A DNA stretch of 64,000 nucleotides, from assembly GCF_050947335.1 (NCBI RefSeq), contig NC_134997.1, positions 8,184,001 through 8,248,000 on the forward strand, in the 5' to 3' direction. This document shows positions 11,078-22,800 of the stretch, piece after piece; within the stretch, counting starts at the first letter, position 1; each line of letters begins with the position of its first letter. The notes under the pieces were generated by a model that saw only the letters and a program-made list of their open reading frames with translations, did no database searches and was not told where the DNA came from. Source of the stretch: Megachile rotundata (lineage: Eukaryota; Arthropoda; Insecta; Hymenoptera; Megachilidae). The position numbers and the translations under genes were made by a program.

Positions 11078-14000
11078 TTACGCGTTCGACGCTTTCATTT
11101 TACATAAGAATCGCAAGTGCAACATCTTCACTTCGTCCTTGTTCAGCTTAACCACGCCTTCTTGATTGTCTATGGACAGCAACGTGCCGACGGCCTCTCT
11201 GTCCTCTCCGATGATTACCTTGACCCTATCTCCACGCGATGGGACGACTGGTTCCAGTTCTTCGCAAACCAGGTTGACGACCCTGTCCTCCACTGGCAGG
11301 AACACGGCACACATGCCACCCTGTTGACAAAATTCAAATACCTGGTATAGAACCAAATACACCCAGATACAACCAGATATTCGACCCACCTGAAGACTTA
11401 CCTTACGTAACAAAATTTAGTGACATGTACCAACATTCTGAAAAGTACTTACGGATATTCCCCGGATAACACCTTGTTGGCCAGCAAGAGCAGGATCCTG
11501 GTGAGAGTCACGTATCCGGACCTCGATATCGGTAGTATGCCACTCGGTTCCTCCCACGATCCCAGCGCCAACGCCAGTGTCGAGACCTGCACCTGGTGTT
11601 TGTGGATTATATGGACTGCCTGCAACTCCTTCACCAAACGTAAGACACATGCGGAGCGCAACTACGGAATGGACACTAGGGACACTTACCAGGAGTCATC
11701 GGACTGTAACCCATCGGTGAAGGCGTAGCAAAGGCTCCGTGAGGACTGGTGGTGTATCCGGTACCACTTGGCGAAGGAGTAGCGACGTACCCTGCTGGAC
11801 TAGGACTCGCGGTAGCGCTACCTGCTGGACTAGGACTCGGTTGATATGAACTAAAACTCTGTTCTGAACCGTACATGGTACCGGGTGTTTGTGGCGTGAA
11901 TGGTCCACCGGTGGGAGGATAACCTGGCGCGTAACCGGGGGATCCACCTTCTTCCATGCTGTAACCGTCGAAGTCGTTTGTTCTTGCGGGGGTGTTTGTG
12001 ACTGCTGGATCCCAGGCTCCCGACTGTCCTGGTGTGCGGGATCCATCGTGGGATGGCGTCATTGAACCATAATGAGGGGTACGAGAACCATCTGCAACGT
12101 TAACAGTTATAGCGAATGTTTTTGAAGGTATATGCCAACGCTTGTGATCTCGATACTCACTTTCGTACATAGGTGTTTGAGAGCCATGCATAGGTGTTTT
12201 GGATCCATCTCTGGCGTACATGGGTGTCTGTCCACCCACGCCGTACGCGGGTGTCCTGTTGTAGCTGCTGAAGCCACCATCCTTCGTTGGCACGCCAACG
12301 TTCGCGATGTGAGATCTGTCGACGGAGATGGTCTGACAGGTAGAATGCAATTCTACTCTGGCAGTTGTTTCCGTAGCGTCTTTCACGATTCCAACGTTTC
12401 CTTTGTACGGTCCACCTGTTATTTTGATGGTGGTTCCTATCAGTTCCCTGTCGCGTCGAACTCCACCTCCGCGTCCCCTGCCTCTTCCACCACCGCCTCT
12501 TCCAAAACCACCACTGCAAGAATAATAATTATTTAATAAACAATAACGGAAACAATATATGAAACTACTAACCCGCTGGGATGCATTGGAGACGTGATTC
12601 TTGGTGACATAAATCCTGCCACTGGTGACATGGACGATATATTGGATTTATTTCCACCGGAAAGCTGCAAATGTCTTGTTTTGCAAACGAATATTCCACC
12701 GTTGTCAACGAACATTCGCGAGTGCAAGAATGCGAAGCTCCTGTACAAGTGTTTGATTTCACCGCCTCTTCCGGCATGAGGTCCATCAACGACCTTGACG
12801 ATGTCCTTCTTTTGTATAGTATTTTGTTGAGAATCTAACGCTACTGCGTTTCTGTTCTCGCGCCGTTTGGTGAGTCCTTGAGGTCTGGCCTCGATCACCT
12901 TCCCGTGCATGGACAGTACGTGGAAATTCTCCCGTTCCAGACGAACAATCACGCCCACTGTTTGCGCGTCTAACTGAACCAAATCGCCCCACTGGAACTG
13001 ACCTAAACTATCCACACCCGTTGCCATGTCGGAACAAAGCTGCAAATCTCTTGGCAAAACTTCAAGCTCGTGCATCGACAAGTCAGAAAATAAAACTACT
13101 CGATTTTGTTCTACTCGAACTATTAAGCCGGTGTCGCCTTCGTATCGTCCTGCTACCACCTAAACAATTATTGCATTTGTTTCATACCGGAAGTCTTTTG
13201 TTTTGTATGTTCATATTTACCTTAACGTGATCGCCCATTGTGAAATATTTTCGCAACTCTGACGCTTGAAATTCTAACGCCTCTTTCAACTCTTCGTGTT
13301 TTGGCATCACCATTATCATGTTTCCGTCTATAGATACAATCTTTCCTTGCAAATTTATCAATTCACCCTCGCACACTTCCACGTTGTCCCCTGTACTGAA
13401 GGAATGAGTCACCGCCATGTCTTCTTTGTTACCAGCTCCGCCGGTTCCTGGACCCCCAGTTATGTCTAACTCAACACCCTCAGGAGCCTCTTCAAATCTC
13501 TCTAATTCGGATAGGGTTGGTTTTACACCCTCGGCGATGATTGCACTTGTCGTGAAGTTTTTGTACAAAAATCTGAAGTAAAGAATGTATTTGTAACATT
13601 TGGCTACTGAGCTGTAAATGAACACCTGATATTCATGTCTGAAATAAACACTCCATATCAAAACATACCCTTTCCTGCTATATCTATTTCCTTCAAAAAT
13701 CAAGAAATCACCATCGCTAGTAACTTCTCCTCCAATTGCGCGAATCGCTTCCGGGTCAAACGGTTTCGCCGGTGGTCTTCGTTTCTTTTTACGTTTCAAG
13801 GCTTCAGACTCACTTTGTGCGGTTCTCAAAGCTCCACGTGGTCTAGTATAGTCAATTCTGGGTAACAATTTTAAGTGAACCTGATTCTGAGCCAAATCAA
13901 CGTAATCAACCTGAGCTATGTCATCTTTATAAATTCCTCTCTTCAGTCTGACCCACTGTTTTGCTTTCAGACCAGTTTGTTCTTTAACGACGCGCAGAAC

Positions 14001-15591
14001 ATCAGTCATTTCTTTGATCGGTACCATTTGTTGCTTCCAGATACCCATCCTCAAATTGCCTACATTTTCTATAGCAGCTTTTACATGTGGCTGTTTGTAG
14101 GCCTCTATATAAATGTAGCCCTTTACTCCTTCTGGTGCAACCACAGACTTTATTTGGAGAGGTTCATCTAATAAATAGAATTATAAAATTAGGAAATAAG
14201 CTCAAATAAATACGTTCAAAAAACAATGTTCAAGGTAAGTTAACTTGCATACTTGAAAATTGGTACGTTATGAATTTCCTCATTAACAAAAGTACTGTAG
14301 CTTTCTCCTCTCCAATACGACATTTAACCATCCACAGATTTGGGTCTTTCACACCTGGCAACAATGTTTGTTGAGTGATTTCGTCACTCATTTCTTCACC
14401 ACCATCTCCAAAATGTCGACTAGCTACTGACTCATCAGCATACTTCTTTCTCAAGTATTCTTCTATTTCATCTTCTTTCTGCGAGCTGAGAAAGATTAAA
14501 GTTGTTAGATGAAGAATGGAAGATCTTAAAATTCCTAGACATAGATATTTACTCCCAAAGGTTGGTGCCTCTACGTCTGCCTTCAATTTCTCTAGCAGTT
14601 GGACCCAATTCGTCCACTTCATTTCCAACAATACCAATTTCCTGGGCACCCTCTTCCCATTCATCTTCATCCTCAACTTCGTCATCTACCTCAGCTTCTT
14701 CAATAATGAAGTCACGATATTTCTCCTTTTTCTTCCTCTTACGAGGTCTGTCATCATCTTCCTCCTCTTCTTCCTCATCATATTCGCTACTTCCATCCAA
14801 ATCTTCTCCTGTGTAAGGAGACATGATGTGTAATTGAAAGAATTCATATATTACATAATTTGGGTATCCTATATTTTACCATCTGGCTCTTCTTCTGCTT
14901 CCACAAGCTCTTCATCTCCTGATCTTGCTTCCTCTGCTTCATCTCCCCTGCCATCCTCGGAGCTAAAGATTTAACAAATTCTAGTAAATTTGAAGTTTTG
15001 GAGCTCAAGTATTTAAGGCTTGATTACTTTGGGACTTGAGATTGATATTTTGAGACATCTTTATATGATTGTTGATTGATACGTTGGGTGAATAAGTATA
15101 GATGTTTAAACCACTACCAATATATCTATACTTTTGCCTGGCTATAGGTTTGAATTACGCAGATTACTTTGAAAAGACATAGTACTATAAAATGTAATTA
15201 AAAGTCACAAGGAACTCTCAAGATAGACCATAAATAATTTTTCCAATCTCAATATGTTAAAATGGGGGTGTATCACTTAAAGACCTGCCTCTCTCAGGTA
15301 ATAAAAATTCTGCAAGCCCTGTATATTCGGTAATGCTCGATAATTTCTGCATAAAAATATTATTTACCCAGACCCTGATCTCGAACGTGATCTCGATCTG
15401 GATATACTCCTGGATCGCGATCTTGAGGGACTTCTACTGCGAGAAACGCTGCGGGATCTTTCGCCAACGCTGCCAGCATCGCTGCCAGCTGCAGATTTTA
15501 CCGAACGATTTTCTTCTTGATCACTTTCGCTGCCACCACCACCTCGTTCGCTCTCGTTATCCGAAAGATTGCTCACTTCTGAATCCGACAT
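11078..15591 (-). CDS. Spt5: Transcription elongation factor Spt5 (DSIF large subunit), 1132 residues
   Basis: Exons: 15591-15368, 14962-14880, 14808-14553, 14485-14253, 14167-13669, 13572-13221, 13159-12573, 12513-12161, 12091-11690, 11619-11453, 11320-11078; phases agree throughout. Spt5 pairs with Spt4 as DSIF on RNA polymerase II, controlling promoter-proximal pausing and processive elongation in the nucleus. In order: a Ser/Arg- and acid-rich N-terminus (RSRSRS, EEEEEEDDD), the NGN domain from about residue 238 to 330 (WMVKCRIGEEKATVLL onward), a series of KOW domains (for example WVRLKRGIYKDDIAQVDYVD, FTMGDHVKVVAGRYEGDTGL, TIKITGGPYKGNVGIVKD), the C-terminal repeat region with TPMY, GSRTP and PSPAG repeats that CDK9 phosphorylates in relatives, and a final KOW domain. 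Length fits the family (about 1080-1130). The gene is complete and shares its upstream region with Vps52. Intron 8 is only 69 nt and open in frame (see findings). Confidence 0.97.
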
Positions 15592-15975
15592 TTTATAGAA
15601 AAATTAAACTTCGTTTTCGTCCATAAAACTGACCCAACAACAAACACAACAGCTTGGTTAAGCCAACGGGGCGCTCGAAGCACGGAATAACCAATGCACC
15701 ATAGAATGAATTCGTGCAGAAGTTATCTTTGCGCCATCTACTGCACAGATTACAATCCTTACACTATTGCAAGTAATGGTAATACAAAAGTAGGGGTTTG
15801 TGCCATGTCGGTATTGCAGCTCGAACATTCATAAAGTGAGCAGTCTATTTCATACTTATATATGTGTAATAGCAATAGTGCAATTATAGTAAAGTATGGA
15901 GAAAAATGATATTTACGTGCAATATAAATAAAGTTAAATAAGTACATCGATTTAAAGTAGGAAAGTGTTGTAAAA
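15592..15975. promoter_or_regulatory. Shared divergent promoter region, Spt5 and Vps52
   Basis: Only 384 bp separate the two start codons, which point away from each other, so both core promoters and 5-prime untranslated regions must lie here. I see no convincing TATA box. Near 15731, on the minus strand, the sequence GCAGTAGATGGCGCA matches most of the CTCF consensus, which would fit a boundary or promoter-proximal element. The motif match is seen; any function is inferred. Confidence 0.7.
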
Positions 15976-18592
15976 ATGTCGGGTGAAATTGATATTTTCG
16001 ATGATAACGAGGTGCAAATGCCTCAAGATCTTGGGGATGACGTTGTACAAGAAGTTTTGAAGACTGGTACAGATTTACGTCAGTATTCCAGGCAAATTGA
16101 AAAAGAATTAAAGGAAGTCGAAAATAAGTCCATACAAGACTATATTAAAGAAAGCGAAAATATAGCTAGTCTTCATAATCAAATTGCTGCATGCGATAAC
16201 ATTTTGGAGGTTAGACTTCAGTCGTAATCAAATTATCATTTGCAATGTAAAGGAACTTTCTTTTTGCAATATGCTTCTTTTTATAGAAAATGGAATCAAT
16301 GTTGATGAATTTTCAATTAGATCTTGGAAGTATTAGTTCAGAAATACTGTATCTACAGCGTAAGTCTGTAGCAATGAGTCAACAATTATCTAACAGGCAA
16401 ATAATTAGGGGTCCACTTAGTCAATTTATAGAGGATATGACAGTGTCAGAAGCACTTATAGCGTAAGGATTATATTCACCAAAATATTTCTGAATTAACA
16501 ATGTGTTTTATTTATAACTCAAATTTTGATATGATTTAATATTTATAGAGGGATAATGGATTGTCCTGTAACTGAAAAAGAGTTTTTAACACAACTGCAA
16601 ACACTAAATCATAAAATAAATTTTGTAAAGGAACAAAGTTTCAAAGAAGCAAAATCGTGTTTAGATGTAAAAGATATATTGGAGAAATTAAAAATGAAAG
16701 CATTAGCAAAGATCAGAACATATCTTTTAGAGCAGATTTATAAGTGTAGGAAACCTATGACCAATTACCAAGTACCACAGAATAATATGTTAAAATACAA
16801 ATTCTTTTTTGAGTTCATCTTAGCAAATGAAAGAAATGTAGCAGAGGAAATATGTGGAGAATACATTAGTACAATGAGTAAAATATATTATTCGTATTTC
16901 AAATCATATTCTTCAAGATTAATGAAATTACAGGTAATAATAGAGTAATAAAGATTGTATAGGAAATTAGATTGAGCTCTGAATATTTTGTAGTTCGAGG
17001 AGGGGGCTACAAAAGATGATTTAATGGGAGTTGAAGATAATGTAGGAAGAGGTATTTTCCACAAAACTACATTAAAACACAGGGGCACTGTATTTTCTAT
17101 AGGTAGCAGAGGTGATGTTTTAAATTCTCAATTGGAAGCACCTATTATTGTACCTCATACTGCATCAAAAACAAGAGTATGTGTATTATTACTTTTAGCA
17201 ATATGTACTCTTGTTAAATGTTAATAACAAATACTAATTATGTATTTTGTTTTAATAGTATCATTATGAAGCTCTGTTCAGAAGTGAACAGTATGCTTTA
17301 GTAGACAATGCTTGTAGAGAATATTTATTTTTAACTGAATTTTTTAAAGTACGTGGTGTTCAAGCAATGGATATTTTTAATCAGGTAAAATAAATCAACT
17401 TTATGTGTAGTTTCAATTAAACTGGCAACAATAAATGTGTGTAAATTATGTGTTACAAACAGGTAATGGGGAAGACATTAAATTTGATGGTGAAAAATTT
17501 GCAATCATTTGTAGATGATTGCTATGATACAATTGCTTTGTTCCTTTGTTTACATTTAGTAATGCGTTATCAATTAACTTGTCATAAAAGGGCAGTACCA
17601 GCTTTGGATAAATATTGGGATAATATGACATCAGTAATTTGGCCTAGGTACTTAGATCTATATAGTGTATTCAGTACAACAGCATATAATTGTGTACAAC
17701 ATTATTATTTGTATATTTCAGATTTGAGTATGTTTTCCAATTAAATATTCAAAGTATAAAAGATTGTGACCCATTGAAATTAACTAGAGAAAATGGACCA
17801 CATTATGTAAGTTTAGGACATTTACCTCAAGGAAGATTCCAGAATAAAAATAATATACAAATTTTACTTATAGATTACAAGAAGATATGCTGAGTTTAGT
17901 GCAGCAATGGTCAGTGTTGTTGAGGGATTCCCTTGTGAGGGTGCAACACAGTTATTGGCAGAATTGAGAGAAGCTGTTCAATATTTCTTGTTAAGAATGG
18001 CAGCTACCTTCCCTGATAGGACTCAGCAACTAGTGTTCCTTATTAATAACTATGATTTGGTTCTCGGTGTTCTAATGGTAAAAAATCAATTGAATTAATA
18101 ATAGCACAATATTTTACATTATTAATTGCGAGTAAAAATAATATTCATCAATTTTAATGCGTTTAGGAGAGAACACGAGATAATTCAAAAGAGGCTGAAA
18201 GTTTCCGGGATCAACTGAATGCGCGTTCTTCAGAGTACGTTGAAGAAATCTTAAGTCCATACTTCGGTGGTATCATACAATTAGTGAAAGAATCAGAGGC
18301 TTTAACCGAGAAAGATCAAACGGATGATTTGAAAAGACAAGAAGGAAAAGCATTAGCGCTCGTACAATCTTTCACCAATAATTGGAAACGGGCATTAGAA
18401 GAAATTAATCGTGAAGTACTAAAGTCATTTCCTAGTCTGGTACTGGGAACAGCGTTGTTTCAACGTGCAATGACACAATTGGTGCAATATTACAACAGGC
18501 TTCATAAGATTTTACCTCCAAACGCGCGAACTCAGTTGACAAATATTCATCACATAATGCGGGAAATTAAGAAATACAAAACGAATTATTAA
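15976..18592 (+). CDS. Vps52: Vacuolar protein sorting 52 (GARP/EARP subunit), 667 residues
   Basis: Exons: 15976-16209, 16287-16462, 16549-16933, 16994-17176, 17259-17384, 17463-17647, 17722-17806, 17874-18077, 18167-18592; total 2004 nt with matching phases. Vps52 is the scaffold subunit of the GARP and EARP tethering complexes, which dock endosome-derived vesicles at the trans-Golgi network and recycling endosomes. Diagnostic segments are the N-terminal coil (TDLRQYSRQIEKELKEVE), YKFFFEFILANERNVAEE, ALDKYWDNMTSVIWPRFEYV, HYITRRYAEFSAAMVSV and QLVFLINNYDLVLGVLMERT. Length is close to the family (human about 720). The start was chosen because it follows the divergent promoter and begins with MSGEIDIFDD, an acidic N-terminus as in insect homologues. 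All introns are short (59-95 nt). Confidence 0.95.
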
Positions 18593-19893
18593 AAAAGACA
18601 ACACTTTTATTATTGTTTACCATATACTATTATAATTAACTTATAAAAATATGTAATTACTTATATGTATATTTCGAATGGAAGTAATGTAGTAATATAA
18701 TGTATTATATATCATGACAAAATAGTCGCGTATTTTAAAGTATTTATAGAATTTCAACTTATTAATACAATATACAAGAAATAATTGTCTTGATAACGAA
18801 TTCAGAGGTAATACTATAAAACAAAAAATAAAGTCTTGTACGTGTATTGTTGACTAAATATGTAAGACACCTGACTGCATTATTAAAAAAGGTTTTGTTG
18901 TTTATAATAATTTTATTTCTTTCATTTTTATTGTCACATAGAAATAATATGAATAAATGAATGAATTAGTGCAATATTTGAAACAATATCAAAACACATT
19001 ACATAGTGAAAAACACTGTACGTTTATTTATAAAATAATACAAACTACAATAATACTAATTATGTATTATCATACTATACAATTAAGTAATAAACTTCTC
19101 GCATTTGTGTGGACGCAATACATGAGCAGATAATATACATCTATGTTATATAAATTAGCTTCTTACATTTTCTATACATGTACATATGTACCTTGAACAA
19201 GGTTCAATTATCTTTAGGTTGTATAATTGGGCAACATGTATGGCAAATTGTATTCATTTTTCAATTCACAAACATATTTTTGCTGTAGCTGCAGTAATTT
19301 TTGTTTCAAAAAATTGAATTTTTAATCGATTTTATACTAAAAAGTACAACTTTTAACAAACATTTATACAACAATTTTTACGCATTTCACATTGTTCTTT
19401 TACAGTATGACTTATTAGACATACTAAACGTGAAAATATAATTATCAATTTATTAAAAAATATGCAACAAATATAAAAATAAAGTTGAAATCTTTAAAAT
19501 CATATACAGAATTTACAACAATATAAATTTCAATTTTTTGCAAACTATTAGAGTAATAATAAGTTTTATAGTTTCACTGTCTATCTTTTAGTATGTTGGG
19601 TGTAGTGTCTTAATTTGCTTGTTAATTTTCATTTAGTAAATCTGATGAACAGTGAACTTATACAATTTTCATTTACCATTAGACTGTTCAGTGCCAATGA
19701 AGGTATTTAGTCTCTAAATTTTAGAGACTAGGGTTCTCAAAATTTGTACAGCATCAAAATACCATATAGCATCAAGCATACCATATTAACTTGGACCCAA
19801 TGAATTACAAAAAATACTTTGTTATGCTGCAACTGACGCATCAACTGTGATGTATAACTTTTAAAAAGATAAAATCTAAAAGTTAATGCGCAT
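18593..19893. other. Convergent intergenic region, Vps52 and the FAS1 gene
   Basis: About 1.3 kb of very AT-rich DNA between two genes whose 3-prime ends face each other; it must hold both 3-prime untranslated regions. On the minus strand an AATAAA occurs near 19449-19454, a candidate poly(A) signal for the FAS1 gene. The open frame overlapping 19737-19928 is the last FAS1 exon read in another frame. Nothing else is seen. Confidence 0.6.
18827..18832 (+). terminator. Probable poly(A) signal of Vps52
   Basis: AATAAA lies 235 nt after the Vps52 stop and is followed by a GT-rich stretch (GTCTTGTACGTGTATTG), the usual arrangement for cleavage and polyadenylation. Confidence 0.55.
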
Positions 19894-22800
19894 TTATAAG
19901 ATACCATCAATTGCATGTAAAACTCCATTTGTTGCTGGTATATTATGCATTGTCACATGTGCTTCGTTCACTCGTACTCGTCCTGGAATAAAGGTCATAT
20001 TAATTTTACATTGCAAGTATCAAAAAGATATGTTTAGGATGAACATATGAGATAAGCAGAAAATTGACCACAAGCCTATAGTAAAAATTTGGTTATCTTT
20101 AACAAACTTACCGCCATTTTTGTGAATGTGAACAGGTGACTGAGGACGAAGTGTGTCCTTCTGCAAATAGTACCTCATTCCCGCCGTGTACAGCGTCGAT
20201 GGTATCACATGTTTTAGAATGATCGTTTTCGCAGCTTCAGGACCATCCGATTCTGTCCAAACCGGTGTGCCCTCTTTCGAAGCCGACTCGAAAACGGAAT
20301 CCGTAGGAGCAAAGACCGTAAATGTTTTTGGCCCTAGAACAATTATTTTCACTAATATTTCTCCTCTAAATCAAATACTATTCTACATTTGTATATGAAT
20401 TATTGAAACAAATTACTTCAAGAGGAAAAATTGTGAAAAGTGAAAACATTTCTGCACACTACCTGCTAACGTTTCTTGAAGACCAGAGATATAAAGGATC
20501 TTTAAGAAGGTGGTAAATCTTTTCTCACGATCTGCATGCAATGTCTGCACCAAGTCACCAACCGGAAGCGGAAACATGACCCTATCTATGGCATGGGCAA
20601 CTCCTTGAGGGATTTCAATATCGCGTTTGTTTGGTGACACCTTCGCTCCGTTTATGGTAGTTACCTGCTTGTAAACGATGGATCAAGATATCAACGTCTA
20701 ACTGTAATATTTATTTTCATTTTTTGAGAGGATCTTTTCGGAAATGAAAGTATACCTTTATGTCGTTCCACTCGTGATCGTGCATCTCGTATTCGTTCAC
20801 TCTTAATTGTGTCCCAGCTAAACTAATTCCTGTCATTTCATCTTGCAGGGAGTCGATCCTGAAGGCTCCTGGTATCACGTGGTGGAGGAGGAGCTGTTGA
20901 GTTAGAACAAACTTTACTTTTGATTTGAAATATTGGGAAAGAGAAATATTTATGGTATAGTGTAGAGTTAGTTTGGAGGAAGATTTCAAAATATTTAATT
21001 TGAAAATTAAGAATTTACAAGATTTGGATTTAATCTTTGAAATTTTAGAAAATTGTTAGTTTGAAAATTAACTAACAAACATAATGATACAGATCTTGTA
21101 AATTATATGTAAATTATAATTTATGTAATAATGTATATTTTTATATCTATTATTACATTGTATATTTATTATATTTAATTTATGAATACTATATGTACAT
21201 TATATTCTATACATATTTCTATATGTCTCATTACAATTATTTATTAATTTTTATTTTATGCTAGCATATAATAGACACGTTGAATATTACTGTACAGCAA
21301 TTACAAAAAGTTATTTTACTTTGCAATATTTTTAATAAGTGAGTTAACAATTTTTTAAACATACCCCACTAAGAAGTCTAGGATTATCACGGAATTTTTG
21401 TTCTGCTTTTTCTGGTCCACCAAGTTGTACCAGTAATGTCCTGAAAGCTTTATCTGTTGGAACGAATATCGTATAGGGACCTGTAATGATAAATACGATG
21501 CTATTAATTTTTTGGTACAATCTTTTTATTACAAATATAAGCAATATGTTATTGTTAGACTAGCAGAGTTTGTGTAAATATAATGGAGTTGTGCTATATG
21601 ACATCTATTTATATAGCCATTTGAGGAAATTACTATTAGGGACATTTGAATCCCAAAATTTTTAATTTTTAAATCTAGAAATTTCAAGATTCCAAAATTC
21701 CAAAATTCTAAAATTTCAAAATTCAAAAATTTCAAGATTCCAAAATTTCAAGGTTCCAAAATTCCAAGGTTCCAAAATTCTAACGTTCCAAAGTTCCAAA
21801 ATTCTAAAATTTCAAGATTCCAAAATTCCAAAATTCCAAGGTTCCAAAATTACAAAGTTCCAAAGCTTCAAAATTCCAAAGTTCCAAAATTCTAAAATTT
21901 CAAAATTCAAAATTTCAAAATTACAAAAATCCAAAATTGTTAAATTTGAGAAGCCCAAAACCCCAAAGTCAAAATCTCAAAATTTCGAAGTCCTAAAATT
22001 CCAAAATTCAAAAGTCCCAAAATCCCACAAAAATATCAAAATACCAAAATCTTATAATCCCAAAATTCCAGCTTCAAAATAATTAACCCTCTCTCAGACC
22101 CGTCTCCAACAATTCCGCTCGCACTATCCGTAGCGAAAGGGTTAAGAAACGAAAACACGCAGTGTCTGGTTCATTGTGGTCACGAGAGCGAACTCATCTT
22201 TCACAACCGAGACGATAATTACCATCCGGTCGTGTTCGACGCCACGGAACCCCGTTACACCCGTTTGCCTTTTAATCGAAGGAAGTGCACGATTTTTGCG
22301 TTCAGCTAACGTGCCAATAATTAGGACTCTTCGGTTGCACGATTTCCTCTGACACGTTTTTCGAACAATGTCTGTTTCTGCTTCGAGAGAAAAAGAGACT
22401 GGATATCATTGAAGTGTTTAAGCGTTGCACAACTTACTCATGCAATTTCATGTCCTCGGTATTGAATGGGGGCAAAAAATAAGTGTTCGAAGATTAACTA
22501 ACGATAATTGGACAAATTCGATGATTTTACGTGGAAGACATTTGCATTTATTTGTACATTATTCAAATTTTCGAAATTCTAGTTTTCGTGTTACAAAAGT
22601 GTATAAAAAAATTATTATAGTAAATTATGTACTTGGTGCTTTTTATCGAGTATTTAAATACGTATAAGTTCATAACGCACCTGGTGTGTCACGTATTATA
22701 TAGCTATTATAGAGATGACGCACTAGGTGCGTCATTTATTGTAGCTATTACAGAGATGACGCACTAGGTGTGTCATGTATTAGATTGCTATTACAGAAAT

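Noticed and set aside
12132..12536. 134-codon plus-strand frame
   Set aside because: Antisense to Spt5 exons 8 and 9, whose coding frame is secure.
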